Shown piece after piece: positions 9,963-19,112 of a stretch of DNA of 64,000 bases (the first letter of the stretch is position 1; each line of letters opens with the position of its first letter). Source of the DNA: an uncultured Bartonella sp. (GTDB lineage: Bacteria; Pseudomonadota; Alphaproteobacteria; Rhizobiales; Rhizobiaceae). The stretch lies in contig CALYQL010000002.1 in NCBI GenBank assembly GCA_945285915.1, forward strand, positions 86,596 through 150,595. The letters run 5' to 3'. Below the pieces are notes generated by a model. The model saw only the letters and a program-made list of their open reading frames with translations, was not told the DNA's origin and did not search any database. The translations under genes and the position numbers were made by a program.

Positions 9963-11084
9963 CTAACGAACAATCGTTAACTGTTCAGCGGCACGGGTAA
10001 TTGCGGTATATAACCAGCGTTCTCTGGTATCCCGAAATGCAAAGCTTTCGTCAAACAGTACAACATTGTCCCATTGCGAACCTTGCGCCTTATGAACAGT
10101 TAAAGCATAACCATAATCAAAATCGTCATACCGCTTTTTTAACTGCCATGAAATTTCACTTTCCGGATCCTCAAAAACGGCTTTCAGCAATTTGATCTTG
10201 GCGACACCACGGTCATCATCTTCCGGCGTGACAAGCAGATTAATACCGGGTTTTACCGTCTCTTTCGACGATGTCATGACCTTCCACAATGAACCATTCA
10301 ATAGCCCTTTGGCAGGGTCATTACGAAGGCAAACCAATTTATCCCCTGCTTGTGGGTAGTCTGCAGAGAAGCCCTTCAATTCCCTAAGGCGTTTATTATA
10401 AAGTCGCCGCGTTCGGTTAATGCCTAATAATACCTGATCGGCGTCCAATACCAATTGTTGATTGACTTCTTTGCGCGAGATTATTTTTGCCGCACCATAA
10501 TCGCCATAACTAATATCTCTGCCCTCACGCACGTCCATAGCCAGCCGAATTATCGGGTTGTCACGTGCTTGCCGATGAATTTCCGTTAGAAGAAAATCCG
10601 GTTCATGCTCGGTAAAAAAGCCACCGCCGGAAATCGGCGGTAATTGTCCCGGGTCCCCCAATACCAAAATGGGTGTGCCAAAACTCATCAGATCACGCCC
10701 TAATTGTTCATCAACCATGGAACATTCGTCGATAACAATTAGCTTGGCCTGTGCAACAGGGCTTTGTCTATTCAATGAAAATGTTGGAGCTATAGACGTT
10801 TTCCCTGTGGTTTCGTCTGCGACTTCTTCTTCACCTCGTGGCCGGTAGATCAATGAATGTATTGTGCGTGCATTTGTTGCACCTTTAGAGCGCAATACCT
10901 GTGCGGCTTTACCGGTAAATGCTGCAAACTGAACATCACCATCAACCGTTTCAGCAAAATAGCGTGCCAAAGTTGTTTTCCCTGTACCGGCATAGCCAAA
11001 CAGACGGAAAATAGGTGAACGACCTTTGTTTAACCAGGAAGAAACTTCGGTTAAGGCTTTATCCTGTTCTGGTGAAAATTGCAT
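9963..11084 (-). CDS. RecD-like AAA ATPase / DNA helicase
   Basis: Walker A GYAGTGKTT, Walker B VIDECSMVD, C-terminal YALTVHKAQGSQWDNV and YTAITRA. Confidence 0.85.
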   Translation of the reverse strand: MQFSPEQDKALTEVSSWLNKGRSPIFRLFGYAGTGKTTLARYFAETVDGDVQFAAFTGKAAQVLRSKGATNARTIHSLIYRPRGEEEVADETTGKTSIAPTFSLNRQSPVAQAKLIVIDECSMVDEQLGRDLMSFGTPILVLGDPGQLPPISGGGFFTEHEPDFLLTEIHRQARDNPIIRLAMDVREGRDISYGDYGAAKIISRKEVNQQLVLDADQVLLGINRTRRLYNKRLRELKGFSADYPQAGDKLVCLRNDPAKGLLNGSLWKVMTSSKETVKPGINLLVTPEDDDRGVAKIKLLKAVFEDPESEISWQLKKRYDDFDYGYALTVHKAQGSQWDNVVLFDESFAFRDTRERWLYTAITRAAEQLTIVR

Positions 11085-11310
11085 GGTTTTACCAAACAGG
11101 ATTCGACAGAAAAGGGCAAGCCTTTTACCCGATTTATATCACAGCCTTATCTACGTTATGGCGCTTTTTATATCACAAGCAAGAGCAATTAAAGCCGCAA
11201 CCAAGATAGAGCATTAACATAATGATGAGGCGATAAAAGCTTTAAAATTGCGTGTTATAATTAAAGCCGTTGTTAGGTTTGATTTTTCTTAAAAATACCA
11301 TCCATCGCCT

Positions 11311-11350
11311 AATAAAGCACCCGAATATCCGATATTGAGAGTGCTTTATT
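11311..11350. terminator. Inverted repeat between ilvH and the RecD-like gene
   Basis: aataaagcac ... gtgctttatt. Confidence 0.5.
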
Positions 11351-11450
11351 ACTCGGTTATTGCCCTATAAACATTTTTGGTCAAACCGCCCTATTTTCTC
11401 TGGCGGTGCAGTTTTCGTGTCCTATCTCACCATACTATAGGGGAATAAAA

Positions 11451-11485
11451 AAAGGTCATTTATTACTGCGAACAAATGACCTTTT
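11451..11485 (-). terminator. Terminator downstream of ilvH
   Basis: aaaggtcattt ... aaatgaccttttt, A run on the left for minus-strand transcription. Confidence 0.75.
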
Positions 11486-11489
11486 TGTC

Positions 11490-12062
11490 TTACATACCTT
11501 CTGGCCCACGGTTCATTGCGGATACGCCGGTACGGCAAATTTCAACCAAGCCAAGAGGGCGCATAATGGCGATAAATTGGTCGATTTTTGCTGATTTGCC
11601 GGTCACTTCAAAAATAAAGTGATCGGTTGTTGCATCAACAACTTTCGCATGAAATGCATCGGATAACCGTAATGCTTCAACGCGTTGCGCACCTTGGCAA
11701 GCAACCTTAATCAAAGCCAATTCACGCTCAATTGGACCGTCCTGCCCTAGTTCTTTGGCTTTCACGGTTAAATCAACAACTCTGTGAACCGGTACAATAC
11801 GTTCCAGCTGGTGTCTAATTTGGTTTAAAACCTGTGGTGTTGCTCTTGTTACCACTGTGACACGTGACAAACGTTGTTCATGTTCGGTTTCTGAAACAGT
11901 TAGGCTTTCAATATTATAGCCCCTGCCCGAAAACAACCCGATAACGCGGGCAAGTACACCCGGTTCATTATCAACGAGTACAGCGAGCATATGTGTTTCC
12001 ATAGGATCATTATCGGCTTCGATGAAATATGCTGATCCGAAACTTAAATTTTGCGCATTCAT
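11490..12062 (-). CDS. ilvN: Acetolactate synthase small subunit
   Basis: ACT-domain start HMLAVLVDNEPGVLARVIGLFSGRGYNIESLTV. Confidence 0.95.
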   Translation of the reverse strand: MNAQNLSFGSAYFIEADNDPMETHMLAVLVDNEPGVLARVIGLFSGRGYNIESLTVSETEHEQRLSRVTVVTRATPQVLNQIRHQLERIVPVHRVVDLTVKAKELGQDGPIERELALIKVACQGAQRVEALRLSDAFHAKVVDATTDHFIFEVTGKSAKIDQFIAIMRPLGLVEICRTGVSAMNRGPEGM

Positions 12063-12074
12063 GATTTTAATTCC

Positions 12075-13874
12075 TTATACGAGCGAGCGACCTTTGGCAT
12101 CAATTGCATTTGCAACTGCTTCATCATTGGCCTCATCGGGCAACAGCATATCGTTATGCGCACGTCCTGATGGGATCATCGGGAAACAATTTTCCTGATT
12201 GACAACGCGGCAATCAAATAAAACCGGCTTATCACACTCTATCATTTCACGGATCTTGGCATCCAATTCCTGTGGGTCGGAACATCTTATGCCGACAGCC
12301 CCATAAGCTTCTGCCAATTTTACAAAATCCGGCATAGATTCTGTATAAGAATTGGATAAGCGGTTACCATGCAGCAATTGTTGCCACTGCCGAACCATGC
12401 CCATGTAATTATTATTAAGAATAAACACTTTAACTGGCGTCTTATGCTGCATCGCTGTTGCCAGTTCCTGAATATTCATTTGAATAGATGCATCACCTGC
12501 AACACAAATAACCAAAGCATCTGGATTTGCAACCTGCACACCGATTGATGACGGAAATCCATACCCCATGGTTCCCAATCCACCAGATGTCATAAAATGT
12601 TTCGGCTCATCAAACCCATAATATTGGGCTGTCCACATTTGGTGTTGGCCAACTTCAGGTGTTATATAGGCGTTTTTATCTTTGGTAAGTTCGCAAAGCC
12701 GCTGAATGGCATATTGCGGCATAATCGCATCGCTTCTTTGCTTGAACGCCAAAGAATTCCGCGCCCGCCAATGGTTTATAGTGTCCCACCATTCCTTACG
12801 TTCTGCTTTATTAGGCGTTTGCTGCAATGCGCGCAAACTTCGTGTCATATTTTCCAGAATATGGGCAACATCGCCAATAATCGGAACCTCAACTTGTACA
12901 GTCTTGTTGATTGATGATGGATCAATGTCGATATGAATGATACGTGCATTAGGAGCAAAAGCATCTAGCCGTCCGGTGATACGGTCGTCAAAACGAGCAC
13001 CGATTGCCAGCATAACATCGCAATCATGCATTGTCATATTTGCTTCATAGGTACCATGCATACCTAACATGCCAAGCCAATTTTTACCCGATGCCGGATA
13101 TGCTCCCAATCCCATAAGTGTTGAGGTAATTGGAAAATCACCCAAGTCTACCAATTCGCGCAAAAGTCTTACGGCTTCGCTACCCGACGAGATAACACCA
13201 CCGCCCGAATAGATGACCGGCTTTTTTGCCTGTGCAAGCATTGAAACAGCGTATTGAATTGCCTTATCGTCACCTTCCAATTGCGGTCTATAACTGGCGC
13301 GCGGCATGGATTTTGGTGCGGTATAGATGCCTGAAGCAAATTGTATATCTTTTGGAATATCAATGAGCACAGGGCCTGGTCTTCCCGTTTGGGCAATATA
13401 AAAAGCCTCATGAATAATGCGTGACAGATCGTTGACATCTTTAACAAGCCAATTGTGCTTTGTACAAGGGCGTGTAATGCCGACCGTATCGGCTTCCTGA
13501 AAACCATCTGTACCAATCAAGGTTGTTGGTACCTGCCCAGAAAAACAGACCAATGGAATGGAATCCATCAAGGCATCTTGCAGCGCCGTTACAGAATTTG
13601 TCGCACCAGGGCCAGATGTCACGAGCATCACACCTACTTTGCCTGTGCTACGGGCATACCCTTCTGCGGCATGTCCAGCTGCCTGCTCATGACGCACGAG
13701 TATATGTTGGAATTGATCTTGTTGGTAAATTTCGTCAAAAATAGGCAGAACAGCTCCACCAGGATAACCAAAAATATGTTTTACTCCCTGATCGATCAGG
13801 GCTTGTACGACCATTTCTGCTCCGGTCATAGTTGTCCCGTCTGCATTGTCTCTTGGCTTTTTATGCTCTGTCAT
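12075..13874 (-). CDS. ilvB: Acetolactate synthase large subunit
   Basis: ThDP enzyme; GYPGGAVLPIFDEIY, GDASIQMNIQELATA, NNNYMGMVRQWQ. Confidence 0.95.
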   Translation of the reverse strand: MTEHKKPRDNADGTTMTGAEMVVQALIDQGVKHIFGYPGGAVLPIFDEIYQQDQFQHILVRHEQAAGHAAEGYARSTGKVGVMLVTSGPGATNSVTALQDALMDSIPLVCFSGQVPTTLIGTDGFQEADTVGITRPCTKHNWLVKDVNDLSRIIHEAFYIAQTGRPGPVLIDIPKDIQFASGIYTAPKSMPRASYRPQLEGDDKAIQYAVSMLAQAKKPVIYSGGGVISSGSEAVRLLRELVDLGDFPITSTLMGLGAYPASGKNWLGMLGMHGTYEANMTMHDCDVMLAIGARFDDRITGRLDAFAPNARIIHIDIDPSSINKTVQVEVPIIGDVAHILENMTRSLRALQQTPNKAERKEWWDTINHWRARNSLAFKQRSDAIMPQYAIQRLCELTKDKNAYITPEVGQHQMWTAQYYGFDEPKHFMTSGGLGTMGYGFPSSIGVQVANPDALVICVAGDASIQMNIQELATAMQHKTPVKVFILNNNYMGMVRQWQQLLHGNRLSNSYTESMPDFVKLAEAYGAVGIRCSDPQELDAKIREMIECDKPVLFDCRVVNQENCFPMIPSGRAHNDMLLPDEANDEAVANAIDAKGRSLV

Positions 13875-13915
13875 TTTTCCTACTCGTCAACATAATCAAA
13901 TCGGATAATAAAAAA

Positions 13916-13931
13916 GGCTCCCGAGGGAGCC
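13916..13931 (-). terminator. Attenuator terminator upstream of ilvB
   Basis: Minus strand GGCTCCCTCGGGAGCC followed by TTTTTTATTA, before the ilvB ATG. Confidence 0.8.
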
Positions 13932-13937
13932 TGTCTT

Positions 13938-13986
13938 GCGTATGAGGTGCTATTAGCTGAATGGTTACACCATCTGCCTCATACGC
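13938..13986 (-). promoter_or_regulatory. Attenuator stem-loop of the ilvB leader
   Basis: Minus strand GCGTATGAGG ... CCTCATACGC (10-bp perfect stem) between leader ORF and terminator. Confidence 0.7.
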
Positions 13987-14015
13987 TACCACACTACTAG
14001 AATAATCTTTTCCAT
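13986..14015 (-). CDS. Branched-chain amino-acid leader peptide MEKIILVVW (candidate)
   Basis: Minus strand ATG GAA AAG ATT ATT CTA GTA GTG TGG TAG; consecutive Ile-Ile-Leu-Val-Val codons immediately before the attenuator stems of ilvB. Confidence 0.75.
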   Translation of the reverse strand: MEKIILVVW

Positions 14016-14243
14016 GGCGGAAACCTTATTATGCAATTTTACATTCGTCAATGCCAAAAATTACCCTGACATTATTGCATAGTTTATGTTTTTAACAAGA
14101 AAAGACCAAAGAAAACGATCGTGATATATTATCAGTATACTATTCAATGATGGATTTGGGCGGCATTTCATACCGCCATAATAAAACCAGCACGTCTTCA
14201 CCCTTATTCAGATGTAAATGACACTTTCAAAGAAAACTCTGCG

Positions 14244-15116
14244 TTACGAAAGGCATTTCCACGTTGAGTCGAATTGGTGGCGAAACCATGTCATCTGGCG
14301 CTTTGCATATCGTCTGGTTTGTGTTTTGGCTTTTTCTATCGCACTTTCCATAGTTTCAAGTCCATTTAGGACATTGATAAATTCCGGAACACCGATGGCT
14401 TTCATTGCCGGCAGAGTAGAATCCAATTGCAAATCATCAAGTTTACGAACCTCATCAAATGCACCGTTTTCTACCATGTGATCAAAGCGCCTCTCAATGC
14501 GATCATACACCAATGCACGTTCTGGCTGCAGAAGTATTTTTTCAATATTCATATCTTGAAGCAGTGGCGTGGTTTTTTGATCCTGCCATGCGCTCAACGG
14601 TTTAGTCGTCGCGTCAAACACCTCCAAAGCACGCAAAATTCTCTGCCGGTCATTAATATTCAATATCTCTGCTGTTTTTTTATCAACCTGCATCAGTTGG
14701 TCATGTAGCTTTTCCGGCACAGTGTTTTGCGCAATATCTTGCCACTTTTCTTTTATTGCCAATGGCACGTCGGGTATTTCTGCCAAGCCGTCTAGCAATG
14801 CCTTAAAATAAAGCCCCGTTCCACCAACAAAGATCAATGGCACATCACCCAGCTTATCCAACAGACAAGACACATCTTTAAGCCATTTTCCGGTAGAATA
14901 CCGAATAGATGGATCAACATGGCCATAAAGATAATGTTTGGCTAAAGACATATCCGCGTCAGAAGGACGAGCGGTTATAACCTGCAAAATATCATAGACC
15001 TGCATTGAATCTGCGTTAATAATAACACCATCATGCTTTCTTGCATGTTCAATTGCAAAATCAGACTTGCCGCTTGCGGTAGGGCCCGCTATCAAAGTTA
15101 TAACTCTTTTTTTCAT
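14244..15116 (-). CDS. miaA: tRNA dimethylallyltransferase
   Basis: LIAGPTASGKSDFA P-loop, NADSMQVYDIL, FVGGTGLYFKALLDGL. Confidence 0.95.
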   Translation of the reverse strand: MKKRVITLIAGPTASGKSDFAIEHARKHDGVIINADSMQVYDILQVITARPSDADMSLAKHYLYGHVDPSIRYSTGKWLKDVSCLLDKLGDVPLIFVGGTGLYFKALLDGLAEIPDVPLAIKEKWQDIAQNTVPEKLHDQLMQVDKKTAEILNINDRQRILRALEVFDATTKPLSAWQDQKTTPLLQDMNIEKILLQPERALVYDRIERRFDHMVENGAFDEVRKLDDLQLDSTLPAMKAIGVPEFINVLNGLETMESAIEKAKTQTRRYAKRQMTWFRHQFDSTWKCLS

Positions 15117-15131
15117 TGACGGGGACTTCCT

Positions 15132-16031
15132 ATGTCTACCAATTCCTTACTTGTAGCCACGCTTATAACCAATCCTACACATCCTGTCCTAGAACCGACA
15201 CTTGTTGATAAAGCGTGTCAGCACGTTAATGCAAATAATGTTTATTGGCTAGCTGATGGTACCGCGTGCGATATTCCTCTGCCAAATACCATAAACAAAG
15301 CACAGGCATTAGAAAATCTCCGCAATGCGATTGGTGATCTTCCTATTGATATTGCGGTGCAAGAACAAGACAAACGAAGAAAAAAGCTTCTTGTTGCGGA
15401 TATGGATTCCACAATGATTGGGCAAGAATGTATTGATGAACTTGCCGAAGAAGCAGGATTACGCGAGCATATTGCCACCATTACGCGGCGCGCAATGAAT
15501 GGGGAAATTGCTTTTGAGCCGGCCTTGAAAGAACGTGTTGCCCTATTAAAAGGTCTACCTCTGGATATTATTGATAGGGTTATTAAAAACCGGATTATTT
15601 TGACCGCTGGTGGCAAAGAACTTATCGCAACCATGCGGAAAAATGGTGCCTATACAGCATTGGTTTCTGGTGGTTTCACCATCTTTACTGGAAAAATTGC
15701 CGCCATGCTCGGTTTTAATGAACATCACGCCAATGAATTGAAAGTGGTAGATAATCAATTATCTGGTTTTGTGGCTGAACCTATTTTGGGCAAACAAGCA
15801 AAATTGGATAAATTGGAAGATCTTTGTAAACAATTGGGAATTTCACCTGACGAGGCAATGGCGGTGGGTGATGGCGCAAATGATCTGGCTATGCTGCAAA
15901 AAGCTGGCTCTGGTGTTGCACTGCACGCCAAGCCCATTGTTGCTGAAGCCGCATCAATCCGGATTGATTACGGCGATCTAACGGCGCTACTTTATCTCCA
16001 AGGGTATAGAAAGCACGACTTCGTCGTATAA
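15132..16031 (+). CDS. serB: Phosphoserine phosphatase
   Basis: HAD motif VADMDSTMIGQECIDELAEEAG; VSGGFTIFTG; GDGANDLAML. Confidence 0.95.
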   Translation: MSTNSLLVATLITNPTHPVLEPTLVDKACQHVNANNVYWLADGTACDIPLPNTINKAQALENLRNAIGDLPIDIAVQEQDKRRKKLLVADMDSTMIGQECIDELAEEAGLREHIATITRRAMNGEIAFEPALKERVALLKGLPLDIIDRVIKNRIILTAGGKELIATMRKNGAYTALVSGGFTIFTGKIAAMLGFNEHHANELKVVDNQLSGFVAEPILGKQAKLDKLEDLCKQLGISPDEAMAVGDGANDLAMLQKAGSGVALHAKPIVAEAASIRIDYGDLTALLYLQGYRKHDFVV

Positions 16032-16079
16032 AGCTCTATCTATAAACCAAAGGATTGCCGGTATTTCAGAAATTTAACT

Positions 16080-16137
16080 CGGTAATACAATATGATAATG
16101 CGTGTTGTTATTCATCGTATTGTTTATTGTATTACCG
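16080..16137. terminator. Bidirectional terminator, copy 1
   Basis: cggtaatacaat ... attgtattaccg. Confidence 0.65.
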
Positions 16138-16143
16138 TGAGCA

Positions 16144-16246
16144 TTAATCCCAACGCAGGTTAACAAAACGCAATTCACCACCAGCGCCAGACACAACCAA
16201 AAGTGCATTTTTACGCCCCGTTGCGCGCAGATTAGCTAAATCTTTT
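16144..16246 (-). pseudogene. Orphan htrA 3' tail fragment
   Basis: Minus strand encodes LKDLANLRATGRKNALLVVSGAGGELRFVNLRWD*, matching native end AKRLENLRATGRKNALLVVSGAGGELRFVTVRLD*. Confidence 0.88.
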
Positions 16247-16275
16247 AAGGTATAGAAAGCACGACGACGTCCTAT
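16247..16275 (+). pseudogene. Orphan serB 3' tail fragment
   Basis: aaggtatagaaagcacgacgacgtcctataa encodes YRKHDDVL*, matching native serB end YRKHDFVV*. Confidence 0.75.
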
Positions 16276-16326
16276 AATGCCCTAACGATAAGCCAAGGAA
16301 TTGCTAATATTTCAGCAATTTAGCCC

Positions 16327-16382
16327 AGTAATACAATAGGATAACGCATATTGTTATTAATCGTATTATGTATTGTATTACC
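16327..16382. terminator. Bidirectional terminator, copy 2
   Basis: agtaatacaat ... attgtattacc, homologous to 16080-16137. Confidence 0.65.
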
Positions 16383-16389
16383 GTGAGCA

Positions 16390-17895
16390 TTAATCCAGAC
16401 GAACGGTGACAAAACGTAATTCACCACCAGCGCCAGACACAACCAAAAGTGCATTTTTTCGCCCAGTTGCGCGCAGATTTTCCAATCTCTTTGCAACATC
16501 CTCCGGCGTTTTTACCTGTTCCTGATTAATATCCACGATAACATCACCGCTGCGAATACGCTTTTCATCAGCGGCACTCTTTGGAACAACAGCCGTAACA
16601 ACAACACCTTCAACACCTTGCTTGATGTTAAACGTTTTTCGCAATTCGTCAGTCATTGCAGAAAGTGTCATCCCCATTGATTGCACAGATTGCTTGGATT
16701 CCTGTTTGTCCTTCCCAGAATTCTTAGGATCGGACTTGCTGTCGGCGTCGGTTTCTTTTTCTTTCAAAAGGCCAAGTTTGACTTGAACTGTTTTTTCCTG
16801 TCCATCTCTGATGACTGTAACATCCGAGATTTTTCCAACCGGACTTTCCGCGACAATGCGGGGCAATTCCCGCGCATCTTTAATTTTATGCCCAGCAAAA
16901 CGGATAATAACATCACCATCCTGTATTTGAGAATGATCGACCGTTTTATCTTCGATTTTTCCTGCAACAAGCGCACCTTCTGCTTTTGGCAGTTTCATAA
17001 TCGTCGCAATATCTTCGCTCACTGGTTGAATGCGTATGGCCAGCCACCCTCTTCTTGTCTCGCCAAATTCTTTCAATTGATCCAACACACCAATTGCCAT
17101 TTCAGACGGAATAGCAAAGCCAATACCGATAGAGCCACCTGACGGAGAAATAATCGCAGTATTGATACCAATAACTTTGCCGCTCATATCAAAAAGCGGA
17201 CCACCGGAGTTACCGCGATTGATAGCGGCGTCTGTCTGAATAAAATCGTCATAAGGCCCAGCGTTAATATCGCGGTTACGAGCAGATATAATACCGATTG
17301 TTACAGTGCCGCCAAGGCCAAATGGATTACCAATTGCCATAACCCAATCGCCTATGCGTGCGCTTTCAGAATCACCAAATTCAACAGCAGTCAATTTCTT
17401 CGCCGCAGGATCCACCTGCAACAAGGCCAAATCGGTTTTCGCATCTTTGCCCAATAGTTTTGCTTTTAGTTTGGAACCATCGGTAAAATTAACCTCAATG
17501 TCATCGGCATCAGCAATAACGTGGTTATTGGTTACAATAAGTCCTTTTTGCGCATCAATCACAAAGCCCGAGCCAAGCGATTGCACTTTGCGTGATTGGC
17601 TGGTGTTGTTGTTATTGTTATCAGAAGAAAAGAAATCTTTGAAATAGTCCTGAAACGGCGCATCTTTCTGAATATCAGGTTTTACTGTATTGTTGCCTTG
17701 TTCTGTGCCTTTCAGTGTCTGACTGGTGGAAATATTGACAACAGCGTCAAGAAGCCCCGAAGCCAAATTCGATACGGATTGTGGCGTGGTATGCTGCAAC
17801 GGCGTATCAGCCCACCCACTATTTTGCGGATAGATCAAGGCTGTGCATGTAGCGATACATAGAGCAAGGCGCTTCAACAACATATTTCCTTCCAA
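16390..17895 (-). CDS. degP: Do family serine endopeptidase (DegP/HtrA-like)
   Basis: Trypsin-like triad context TNNHVI, DLALLQV, GNSGGPLFD, with two PDZ domains. Confidence 0.93.
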   Translation of the reverse strand: MEGNMLLKRLALCIATCTALIYPQNSGWADTPLQHTTPQSVSNLASGLLDAVVNISTSQTLKGTEQGNNTVKPDIQKDAPFQDYFKDFFSSDNNNNNTSQSRKVQSLGSGFVIDAQKGLIVTNNHVIADADDIEVNFTDGSKLKAKLLGKDAKTDLALLQVDPAAKKLTAVEFGDSESARIGDWVMAIGNPFGLGGTVTIGIISARNRDINAGPYDDFIQTDAAINRGNSGGPLFDMSGKVIGINTAIISPSGGSIGIGFAIPSEMAIGVLDQLKEFGETRRGWLAIRIQPVSEDIATIMKLPKAEGALVAGKIEDKTVDHSQIQDGDVIIRFAGHKIKDARELPRIVAESPVGKISDVTVIRDGQEKTVQVKLGLLKEKETDADSKSDPKNSGKDKQESKQSVQSMGMTLSAMTDELRKTFNIKQGVEGVVVTAVVPKSAADEKRIRSGDVIVDINQEQVKTPEDVAKRLENLRATGRKNALLVVSGAGGELRFVTVRLD

Positions 17896-18024
17896 TCAAA
17901 AGGCTCAATAAACTTTGCTATGCAATCATTTAATGCATTTTATATTAAAGTGAAATGGCGCAAATGGAGGAAATCAATGTTTAGATTTAATTTTAATCTA
18001 GGCGGTATTCTAAAACACATTATC

Positions 18025-18207
18025 CTAGCGGCATAACCAGATAATGAGAACACCAATTCCCATTGCAACAAGGCCGCTTATACGCAAAACATTATCTGGC
18101 GTCACGCCAATCTGCGACGCCATTTTTTTTACCAGTGAAGGAAAGCCACTGTAGAATAGCCCTTCGATAAAAAGGACTAATCCTACAGCTGTTAATAATA
18201 GACTCAT
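18025..18207 (-). CDS. DUF2065 family small membrane protein
   Basis: 60 aa, two TM segments, downstream of hflC as in many Proteobacteria. Confidence 0.75.
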   Translation of the reverse strand: MSLLLTAVGLVLFIEGLFYSGFPSLVKKMASQIGVTPDNVLRISGLVAMGIGVLIIWLCR

Positions 18208-19112
18208 TAGTTTTGTGCCGATATTGCAGATTTTCCAGAGTTTCCTAATGGATGATGCCAGTAGTAGAAGAAATCTTCATCTGGCGAGACAACCATCGGA
18301 GTTGTTTCCAATTTTTTATAATTTTCCATAGCTAACCAGAAATCATAAAATTGCGGATTGGTTTTCCGGGCGTCGAGCAAAAGACGGATACTTTCTGCCT
18401 GGCCCTCACCTCTTGTTATTTCTGCGTCGCGTTTAGCAGCCGCAACAATTTCTTCATATTCCCTGTTTGCTTCGGCAACAATTCTGTCACGTTCTTGCTG
18501 ACCACGCGCACGAATATTTTCTGCTGCTGCTTCACGTTCTGCCGCCATTTGGCGATAGACATCTTCTGACACGGCATCAGTCAAATCTGTTTTTCTAATA
18601 CGCACGTCAACAATGGTAATACCAAGTGATCCGGCATCAGCAGAAAATTGTTGTTGAACTTCGCTCATCATAGCACCACGCTCGTCCGACAAGGCGGCTT
18701 TAAATTCACGCTTACCGTAAACGGCACGTAACGCATCAATAAAACGCGGTGCAAGGTTTTCTTGTGCCGCCACTTGAGGGCGACCAGAACCAATGCGTTG
18801 CAAAAATAATTTTGGATCGGTTATGCGGTAGATAAAGAAGGCATCAACCTCATAATATGCACCACCGCGCACCTGCACAGATTGTGTTGGCACATCATAT
18901 CGCAATAAGCGGTTATCGATAATGACTGTTTGATCGATAAAAGGTGTTTTGAAATAAAGCCCTGGTTCTTGTTCAACCCGCACGATTTGTCCAAAACGCT
19001 TAATCGCAATTTGTTGGCGAGGATAAACAACAAAAACGGACATCCATACCGCCAAACATATAACAATGATAACACCAAGAAAGATAAAAAAACGGTTCTG
19101 CTGCATTATCAT
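18207..19112 (-). CDS. hflC: Protease modulator HflC
   Basis: SPFH/band-7 protein, YPRQQIAIKRFGQIVRVEQEPGLYFKTPFIDQ; follows hflK. Confidence 0.93.
   Translation of the reverse strand: MIMQQNRFFIFLGVIIVICLAVWMSVFVVYPRQQIAIKRFGQIVRVEQEPGLYFKTPFIDQTVIIDNRLLRYDVPTQSVQVRGGAYYEVDAFFIYRITDPKLFLQRIGSGRPQVAAQENLAPRFIDALRAVYGKREFKAALSDERGAMMSEVQQQFSADAGSLGITIVDVRIRKTDLTDAVSEDVYRQMAAEREAAAENIRARGQQERDRIVAEANREYEEIVAAAKRDAEITRGEGQAESIRLLLDARKTNPQFYDFWLAMENYKKLETTPMVVSPDEDFFYYWHHPLGNSGKSAISAQN

Larger units (their letters stand above)
16001..16246. repeat. Tandem duplication of the serB/htrA convergent junction, copy 1
   Basis: serB tail (agggtatagaaagcacgac...), AT-rich hairpin and an htrA-like 3' tail; repeats with 246-bp offset at 16247-about 16490. 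Confidence 0.88.
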
